From positions 1 to 12,184 of the forward strand of contig JACQVT010000043.1 of assembly GCA_016209665.1 (NCBI GenBank): DNA of 12,184 bases, written 5' to 3'. The notes under the pieces are model-generated. The model did no database searches and was not told the DNA's origin. It was given only the letters and a program-made list of their open reading frames with translations. The position numbers and the translations under genes were made by a program. Positions 6,879 to 12,184 of this stretch are shown here, one piece after another. The stretch comes from Planctomycetota bacterium. GTDB taxonomy: Bacteria; Planctomycetota; Phycisphaerae; UBA1845; PWPN01. Within the stretch, counting starts at the first letter, position 1. Every line of letters starts with the position of its first letter.

Positions 6879-7334
6879 CTAGTCGTCGTAGACCGGGGTG
6901 CCGTAAGTTTTGGCGGGTTTGGTGGCCAGGGCGGTGTCGATGGAGGCGATGACCCAGCCGCCTGGCTGGCGGGCGAGGAGCATCTGCTGACGTTCGTTGC
7001 GGTCGGCGAAGACAATCTCGACTTCGAGGGTGACGAAGTCAGCACCGGCGTCAGGCCGACGGGTGACGGCCAGGCCCTTGATGCCGGCGGCGGAGCGGCG
7101 AAGATTCGCGCGGAAGGCGTCGGGGCCGACCTGGTCGCGGGCCGAGCGCAGTGTGTCAAGAAGGTTGCCGGAGACGAGCTTGAGGTAGGCGTCGTCGTCG
7201 CCGCGGCCGGCGGCATCGAAGAAGGCTGAGACCGTGTCCTCCGGCGTCTTGGGCAGTTCGTCGCGGCGGCGAAGCACCACGGCCAGCACGACGATGCCGA
7301 ACACGACCACGACCTGCACGGCCCGACGCTTCAT
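6879..7334 (-). CDS. Small membrane-anchored NTF2-like (DUF4878-type) protein
   Basis: 151 residues from ATG 7334, which overlaps the stop of the preceding HflK-like gene as ATGA (7331-7334). Residues 1-23 are MKRR followed by a hydrophobic stretch VVVVFGIVVLAVV, a membrane anchor with no lipobox. Residues 30-145 (TPEDTVSAFFDAAGRGDDDAYLKL, then beta-rich VTLEVEIVFA and GGWVIASID) have the layout of NTF2/DUF4878-like domains, which bind small ligands or stabilise complexes; no catalytic residues can be named. It is the last gene of the - strand operon, so it is likely a partner of the SPFH proteins at the membrane. An internal fragment of it is duplicated at 4570-4691. Family assignment is moderate; the operon position is clear. 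Confidence 0.85.
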   Translation of the reverse strand: MKRRAVQVVVVFGIVVLAVVLRRRDELPKTPEDTVSAFFDAAGRGDDDAYLKLVSGNLLDTLRSARDQVGPDAFRANLRRSAAGIKGLAVTRRPDAGADFVTLEVEIVFADRNERQQMLLARQPGGWVIASIDTALATKPAKTYGTPVYDD

Positions 7335-8323
7335 TGGCCGGGGCCCTTCTGCTGGGACTCGATCAAGCCGAGGTCGAGGTCGCGGCCGGCATCGGCACCG
7401 ACCACGATCTTCTTGAGCCGCGGCAGGACTTCCTCCATCGTTTCGAGGATGAGTCGCCGCATGGTCAGCTCGCGGGCATCGGAGGCCTCGGCGGCCATCT
7501 TGCGGAAGCGGTCGGCGTCGCCCCGGGCCTTGCGGATGAACTCCTCGCGGGCGGCCTCGGCGTCGACCACGATGCGCTGGGCCTCGCCGCGCGTCTGCGG
7601 CAGCAGGCGGCCGGCGTAGCCGAGGGCCTCGTTGATGGTGCGTTCGCGGTCCTCGCGGGCGCTGGTGACGTCGCGGAAAGCGGGAGCGACCTCCTGCGGC
7701 GGAGTGACGCCCTCCAGCGAGACGGACATGATCTGCACGCCGGCCCCGTAGCGGTCGAGGGCGGCTTGGCCGAGCAGCCTCACCCGGTTCTGCACGGCGA
7801 TACGCTCGACGGTGAGGATGTCGTCGACGTTCATGGCGGTGATGATGGAAGACAGGGCGTCGCCGGTGACGTTCTCGATCAGGCCGGGGACGCTGCCGAC
7901 CTTGAACAGGTACGAGCGGGCGTCGAGGATGCGGTACTGGACGACGGCGGCGATCAGCACGAGGTTGCGGTCGCCGGTCAGACCCTCGGACTCGCGCGGC
8001 TCGCCGACCCGGCCGAGGGCCCGATCGGCAAGGCCCACGCCCACGCCCACGCGTTTGAGTTCACCCATCTTCACGCGGGTGACGCGGTCGATGCCGTAGG
8101 GCAGGCCGACGTGCAACCCGGGCCCCCACATCTCGGGCAAAGCCCGGCCGCAGCGGCGGACGACGGCCTGCTCGTTGGGCTGGATCGAGTAGATGCCCGT
8201 CGCGAGATACGCCGCGGCCAGCCAGGGCAGGACGGCCTTGACGTACCGGCCCGGCGGACGGTGCGGCCGCGGCGGGCCGCGATGGTGATAGTGGGGCAGC
8301 GGTGTATCGCGATGTACGTGCAT
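7331..8323 (-). CDS. hflK: HflK-like SPFH/band 7 membrane protein with His-rich N terminus
   Basis: 330 residues from ATG 8323. Residues 1-27 are rich in His, Pro and Arg (His at 2, 4, 11, 13, 14, 21), and residues 28-46 form one membrane segment. The SPFH domain spans about 47-215: YSIQPNEQAVVRRCGR, then LTGDRNLVLIAAVVQYRI, matching the HflK signature, and VSLEGVTPPQEVAPAFRDV. Residues 216-285 are a long charged helix, as in HflK, followed by LILETMEEVLPRLKKIVV. In E. coli HflK and HflC form a cage around the FtsH protease and limit its activity; no ftsH lies in this window. The gene follows the HflC-like gene after a 106-bp gap that contains a palindromic repeat, with only a weak ribosome binding site (GACGAGACGG). 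The start is therefore the least certain part. Confidence 0.88.
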   Translation of the reverse strand: MHVHRDTPLPHYHHRGPPRPHRPPGRYVKAVLPWLAAAYLATGIYSIQPNEQAVVRRCGRALPEMWGPGLHVGLPYGIDRVTRVKMGELKRVGVGVGLADRALGRVGEPRESEGLTGDRNLVLIAAVVQYRILDARSYLFKVGSVPGLIENVTGDALSSIITAMNVDDILTVERIAVQNRVRLLGQAALDRYGAGVQIMSVSLEGVTPPQEVAPAFRDVTSAREDRERTINEALGYAGRLLPQTRGEAQRIVVDAEAAREEFIRKARGDADRFRKMAAEASDARELTMRRLILETMEEVLPRLKKIVVGADAGRDLDLGLIESQQKGPGQ

Positions 8324-8365
8324 CCGTCTCGTCCGTTACCAGTGCATCCCGGGGCCTTGAAGCCG

Positions 8366-8411
8366 GACCGGCTGGAAGCCGGTCCCACACAAGCTGGAAG
8401 CCGGTCCCACA
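8366..8411. repeat. Palindromic repeat with a tandem half copy between the hflC-like and hflK-like genes
   Basis: GACCGGCT (8366-8373), loop GGA and AGCCGGTC (8377-8384) form the same palindrome as at 667-685, here in the opposite orientation. The 19 bases at 8371-8389 recur exactly at 8393-8411 (22-bp period), giving one full and one half copy. The element sits inside an operon whose other junctions overlap. Confidence 0.85.
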
Positions 8412-8429
8412 TGGCCTCAGGATGGGCGG

Positions 8430-9326
8430 CTATTTCGTTGCCGGCTTGTCCTCCAGCATCGAGCCTCGGGTCAGGAACTTGAGCAGATCCGAATCGGCCG
8501 ACAGCAGGATCGTCGTCTTCTCGTCCAGGAACTTGCGGTAGGCCTCCAGCGTCCGCAGCAGTTCGTAGAACTTCGGGTCCTGCTTGTGGGCCTCGCTGTA
8601 GATTCGCGTGGCCTCGGCTTCGCCCTCGCCGCGCATCTGCTCGGCCTTGGCGTAGGCGTCGGCGAGGAGGATCGTCCGCTCCTTGTCGGCGGCGGCGCGG
8701 ATTTTCATCGCCTCCTCCTCGCCCTCGGCCCGGTAGCGGCGCACCATGCGGGCCCGCTCGGCCCGCATCCGCTGGAAGACGCTGTCGCGGACCTGGGCGG
8801 GCGGGGCGATGCGCTTGAGACGCACGTCGACGATGTCGATCCCGTAGGCCGACCGCGACCGCGCGGCGCACCGACCGGCCACGGTCTTCATGATCTCGTC
8901 CAGCCGGTGGACCTTAGGATCGACCGACAGCATGGCGTCCAGGGGGCTGCGGCCGATCTCCGCCGCCAACTCCGACCAGACGATGTCGTGGATGCGGGCC
9001 TCGGCGCCGGTGAATTCGTTGACCGCCTCGATGAACCGGCGAGGCTCGCCCACCCGCCAGCAGACGAATGCGTCGAGGTCGACGTTCTTCTTCTCGCTGG
9101 TCAGAAACTCGGACGGACGCGGGTTGTAGATCTGCAAGCGCCGGTCGATGCGGATGAGCGACTGATAGGGCGGCTTGACGTACAGGCCGGCGGTCTCAAG
9201 CGTGCGGACGGGCCGGCCGAACTGCGTGACGATCACCACCTCCGTCTCATCGACGAAGATGAAACTGCGGACGGCCGCCACGACGGCCAGGATAAGCACG
9301 ATCAGGATGATCCATCGACGTTTCAT
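8430..9326 (-). CDS. hflC: HflC-like SPFH/band 7 membrane protein
   Basis: 298 residues from ATG 9326, which overlaps the stop of the ATPase-SPFH fusion as ATGA (9323-9326); GGAG lies 11 bases upstream within that gene. Residues 7-20 form a membrane segment after MKRRW. The SPFH domain covers about 21-185 with the HflC-like start FIFVDETEVVIVTQFGRPV, then GLYVKPPYQSLIRIDRRLQIY, LTSEKKNVDLDAFVCWRV and GIDIVDVRLKRI. Residues 186-250 form the charged helix (RYRAEGEEEAMKIRAAADKE), and the C-terminal end has YELLRTLEAYRKFLDEKTTI, as in HflC. It most likely pairs with one or both HflK-like proteins in this operon. Confidence 0.92.
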   Translation of the reverse strand: MKRRWIILIVLILAVVAAVRSFIFVDETEVVIVTQFGRPVRTLETAGLYVKPPYQSLIRIDRRLQIYNPRPSEFLTSEKKNVDLDAFVCWRVGEPRRFIEAVNEFTGAEARIHDIVWSELAAEIGRSPLDAMLSVDPKVHRLDEIMKTVAGRCAARSRSAYGIDIVDVRLKRIAPPAQVRDSVFQRMRAERARMVRRYRAEGEEEAMKIRAAADKERTILLADAYAKAEQMRGEGEAEATRIYSEAHKQDPKFYELLRTLEAYRKFLDEKTTILLSADSDLLKFLTRGSMLEDKPATK

Positions 9327-12184
9327 GGTCTTGGGTTCTCCCCGGTTGGGGTGACGGGCGGGGTCGGTTCCGGCATCAGGCCGGGAGCGAAGCTGCGGAC
9401 GCCCTCGCCCTCGAGAAACAACCTCCGATGGCCGCCGTCCAGCGCGCGGTCGAGAATGATCTTGCGTCGGCCCGCCAGCAGTTGCTCGATCGTCTGCAAG
9501 TAGAGACGCAGACGGGTGAGTGCCGGGTCAGCACCGGCGGCCTTGGCGATCGCGAGTAACCGCCCGGCGCTGCCCTGGGCCCGCCGCGTGCGCTCCTCGC
9601 GGAAGGCCTGAGCGGCGAGCACCTTCTCGTCGGATTGACCGCGGGCGAGGGCCTGGGCCTCGAACTGGTAGGCCTCGGCCTCGTTGATCTGGGCTTCCTT
9701 CTCTTCCTGGGCGCCGGCGACCTCGCGGTAGGCGGGTACGACCTCGACGGGTGGATGCACATCACCCAGGCAGACGTCTTCGATCCTCAAGCCGGTGCGG
9801 TACTCGTCGAGGGCGGCGGCGATCCGTTCGCGGATAGCCGCTTCCAGCTCCGCTCGCTGTGACGCCAGGATCGCCTCGCTCGACCGCCGCGACATCTCCG
9901 CCCGCAGGCCGGCCTCGGCCACACCCCGCACGAGGGCGTCCCACTTGCTCGTGCCGTCCGTCATCGACTCGCCGACGGTGAACAACGCCTGCAAGGGATC
10001 GACGATGCGGTAGTGGGCGATCATCCGGACGTCGACGAGGTTCTCGTCGCCGGTCAGGAGATCGGCCTCGCCCGGCTCGGCCTGTGTGCGGCCCGCGCGG
10101 TGCTGGACGTTCCATTCGTAGGCCGGCACGTCGGCCGACGCGCCCGCGACGGTACGGAACCCGACCTCGACCCGCCACTGTTCGCCGATCCGCACGATGC
10201 GGTGGCGGCCGAACGGATAGGGCAACCGATACTGCAGGCCGGGCGTCTCGGGGGCCCCCGCAAGCTTGCCGAACCGCTGGACCACGGCGACCTCGCCCAC
10301 GCGGACGGCGTGGACTCCAGTCAGGACGTACGTTGCCGCGGCCACGACTGCTGCGCCGGCTGTTGCCTGCCGCCAGCGCCGCCGGCAGGTGGCTTGCACG
10401 TGTTCCCAGCGGGACCGCCAGCGGCCGGCGTCGATCAGCAGCCGCATCGAGTTGAGCACCACGGTGAGCGAACTCGCCTGGTGCACGATCGCCGCCGCCA
10501 CCGGCGCGATCCAACCGACGGCGGCGCCGGCTACGGTCACCACGTTGAACACCAAGGCGAAACCAATGATGTTTTGTCGGATGATCCGCAAGGCCCGACG
10601 GCCGAGGGCGAGGGCTTCGGGCAGCTTGCGCAGGTCGCCGCCCACCAGGATCAGCCCGGCGGACGCGATGGCCACGTCGGTGCCGATGTCGGCCATGGCC
10701 ACGCCCACGTCGGCGGCCACGAGCGACGGAGCGTCATTGATGCCGTCGCCGACCATCGCCACGGAGCCGGCCGCGCCTTGCAGCTTGCGGATGGCCTCGA
10801 CCTTGTCGGCGGGCAGCAACCCGCTGCGGACGTCGTCCAGCCCCACGGCGCGGGCGACCGACCGGGCCGCCGCCTCGTTGTCGCCGGTGAGCATGGCGAT
10901 GCGGTCGATGCCCAGGTGCCGCAGGTCGTGGATCGCGGCGTGGGCCTCGGGGCGAACGGTGTCCTCCACCGCGATCGCGCCGGCGACCTGACCGCCCCTC
11001 GCGACGAGTACGACCGTGCAGCCATGCCGTGCCGCCTCGTCGATGCGGGCTCCGAACTCCGGCGGCAGGGCCACTCCCTCCGTGATGAACCGCGGGTTTC
11101 CAACGCGGACCCGTTGTCCATCGACGGTGGCCTCGGCACCCAGGCCGGGGTGGGCCAGGAATCCGGTGGCCTCGGCCAATGGGATCTCGCGTCGGTTCGC
11201 TTCCTCGACGATGAGTTGACCGACCAGGTGCTCGGAATGACGCTCGACCGAGGCGGCCAGCCGCAAGACTTCGGCTTCGTCCTGGCCCGGCGCGGGGATT
11301 GTCCGCGACACCCGCAGCCTGGCCAGTGTCAACGTGCCGGTCTTGTCGAACACGACCGACCGCAACCGACCGATCTGTTCGAGGACGTTGCCGCCGCTGA
11401 CCAGCACGCCCCGGCACGCCAGCCGACCGATGCCCGCCGCAATGGCCGTGGGTGTGGCCAACACCAGCGCGCATGGGCAGGCGATCACCAACACCGCCAC
11501 CGACCGGACGACCGCCCCCGTCCACCAGTACACCAAGGCGGCAATCACCAGCACCGCGGGCACAAACCAGGTCGCATAGCGGTCGGCCAGGCGCTGAACG
11601 GGGGCCTTGGTCGCCTCGGCGTGCTCGACCAGGTGAATGATCCGCTCGAGCGTCGTGTCCGCGCTGAGCCGTTCGACCGCAACCTCGAGGGCTCCGTTGA
11701 GGTTGAGCGTGCCGGCGAAGACCTCGTCGCCCGCCGCCTTGTCCGCGGGCAACGATTCGCCCGTGATGGCGCTCTGATCGATGGACGAGCTGCCGCGGAT
11801 GACTCGGCCATCCACGGGGACGCGATCGCCGGGCCGCAGAATGACCAGGTCGTCGGGATGAATCTCGTCGACGGGCACGACGTGCTCGTGGCCGTGCCGC
11901 AGCACGCGGGCCTCGTGGGGGCACAGGGCCAGCAGCGAGGCGATGCCGGATCGCGTCCGGCCGATGGCGAAGTTCTCGAGCGCCCCGCCGATCAGCATGA
12001 TGAAGATGACTTCGGCGGCCACGGCGTACTGCCCGATCCACAGGGCCGCGAACGCCGCCAGCGTCACCGCGAGGTCCGCGGTGATCTTCCCTCGCACCAG
12101 CGAGTTGACCACGCCGAGATAGATCGGCAGCCCGCCCACCAGCGCCAGCAGCATGGCCAAGTCGAACCCATAGACGGCCCGTAC
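9323..12184 (-). CDS. P1B-type heavy-metal ATPase fused to an HflK-like SPFH protein (5' truncated)
   Basis: The frame is open to the right edge; the first usable start in the window is TTG 12160 (945 residues), so the true start, and any N-terminal metal-binding domain, lies outside. Counted from that TTG: membrane segments at 3-22 and 28-63, A domain with TGES (133-136), membrane segments 198-218 and 221-243 with the metal-site CPC (228-230), phosphorylation motif DKTGT (272-276), TGDN (425-428), GDGIND (471-476) and two last membrane segments 531-550 and 551-572. A short basic linker leads to a further membrane segment (601-619) and an SPFH domain (about 620-815) with the HflK signature LTGDENLVDVRMIAHYRIVD, then a charged helix and a Pro-rich tail. 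No stop or frameshift separates the two halves. The ATPase would export or import a soft metal (Cu, Zn or similar). The usual HP dipeptide of the N domain reads HL here (311-312). Confidence 0.9.
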   Translation of the reverse strand, partial: VRAVYGFDLAMLLALVGGLPIYLGVVNSLVRGKITADLAVTLAAFAALWIGQYAVAAEVIFIMLIGGALENFAIGRTRSGIASLLALCPHEARVLRHGHEHVVPVDEIHPDDLVILRPGDRVPVDGRVIRGSSSIDQSAITGESLPADKAAGDEVFAGTLNLNGALEVAVERLSADTTLERIIHLVEHAEATKAPVQRLADRYATWFVPAVLVIAALVYWWTGAVVRSVAVLVIACPCALVLATPTAIAAGIGRLACRGVLVSGGNVLEQIGRLRSVVFDKTGTLTLARLRVSRTIPAPGQDEAEVLRLAASVERHSEHLVGQLIVEEANRREIPLAEATGFLAHPGLGAEATVDGQRVRVGNPRFITEGVALPPEFGARIDEAARHGCTVVLVARGGQVAGAIAVEDTVRPEAHAAIHDLRHLGIDRIAMLTGDNEAAARSVARAVGLDDVRSGLLPADKVEAIRKLQGAAGSVAMVGDGINDAPSLVAADVGVAMADIGTDVAIASAGLILVGGDLRKLPEALALGRRALRIIRQNIIGFALVFNVVTVAGAAVGWIAPVAAAIVHQASSLTVVLNSMRLLIDAGRWRSRWEHVQATCRRRWRQATAGAAVVAAATYVLTGVHAVRVGEVAVVQRFGKLAGAPETPGLQYRLPYPFGRHRIVRIGEQWRVEVGFRTVAGASADVPAYEWNVQHRAGRTQAEPGEADLLTGDENLVDVRMIAHYRIVDPLQALFTVGESMTDGTSKWDALVRGVAEAGLRAEMSRRSSEAILASQRAELEAAIRERIAAALDEYRTGLRIEDVCLGDVHPPVEVVPAYREVAGAQEEKEAQINEAEAYQFEAQALARGQSDEKVLAAQAFREERTRRAQGSAGRLLAIAKAAGADPALTRLRLYLQTIEQLLAGRRKIILDRALDGGHRRLFLEGEGVRSFAPGLMPEPTPPVTPTGENPRP

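Noticed and set aside
6527..7216. 229-codon - strand frame spanning the gene-free region and part of the NTF2-like gene
   Set aside because: Its first half is an out-of-frame reading of the NTF2-like gene and its second half matches nothing I recognise.
8366..8411. Repeat cluster considered as a CRISPR array
   Set aside because: Only one and a half copies, 22-bp period, no spacers of uniform length and no cas gene; it fits a REP-type palindrome.
7334..8482. Long + strand open frame opposite the HflK-like gene
   Set aside because: It is antisense to a gene with a clear SPFH domain; long antisense frames are expected at this GC content, and its translation resembles no family.
8586..9503. + strand frame of about 305 codons opposite the HflC-like gene
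   Set aside because: Shadow of the HflC-like coding sequence; composition-driven and without domain features.
10734..12041. - strand frame of about 435 codons inside the ATPase gene
   Set aside because: Arg/Gly/Pro-rich translation in an alternative frame of the P-type ATPase, whose motifs are in the other frame.

Overview
The window looks like a piece of a high-GC planctomycete (PVC-group) chromosome, possibly from the Phycisphaerae side. This assignment is an inference. It rests on palindromic repeats that encode GTGFQPV-type peptides, on a secreted protein with a TGACC cysteine motif, calcium-loop and dockerin-like segments, and on a gene cluster rich in SPFH (HflK/HflC-like) proteins. 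Four blocks can be told apart.

Block 1 (1-1435, + strand) is the 3' part of a gene for a protein with a coiled-coil segment and a beta-propeller-like C-terminal half. It carries an in-frame palindromic element at 642-712. A GC-rich hairpin follows its stop codon, and then a well-placed Shine-Dalgarno and ATG (1480) whose reading frame soon becomes unconvincing.

Block 2 (about 1530-4560, + strand) is a lower-GC accessory island. It holds the last 46 codons of a broken tyrosine recombinase (1792-1932) and a two-gene module with overlapping genes. The first gene encodes a 515-residue protein with a conserved-looking N-terminal part (a possible PD-(D/E)xK-type nuclease variant) and a HEAT-repeat C-terminal part. 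The second encodes a DNA methyltransferase that closely resembles M.PvuII (N4-cytosine, CAGCTG). I read the pair as a candidate restriction-modification system with a non-standard, HEAT-repeat partner. I found no CAGCTG site in the window.

Block 3 (4561-6878, - strand genes) holds a decayed fragment (4570-4691) of the small NTF2-like gene found intact at 6879-7334, a 550-residue secreted multidomain protein built on a long internal duplication, and a 467-bp region without a recognisable gene.

Block 4 (6879-12184, - strand) is a very GC-rich operon, read from the right edge leftwards. It starts with a P1B-type heavy-metal ATPase fused in frame to a complete HflK-like SPFH protein (its 5' end lies outside the window). 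Then come an HflC-like protein, a second HflK-like protein with a His-rich N terminus, and a small membrane-anchored NTF2-like protein. Two of the three junctions are ATGA overlaps. The third holds a 106-bp gap carrying the same palindromic repeat that is inserted in the Block 1 gene. The operon suggests a membrane complex in which metal transport is physically tied to SPFH scaffolds, which in other bacteria bind and control the FtsH protease. The two most interesting systems are this ATPase-SPFH fusion operon and the HEAT-protein/M.PvuII-like module.
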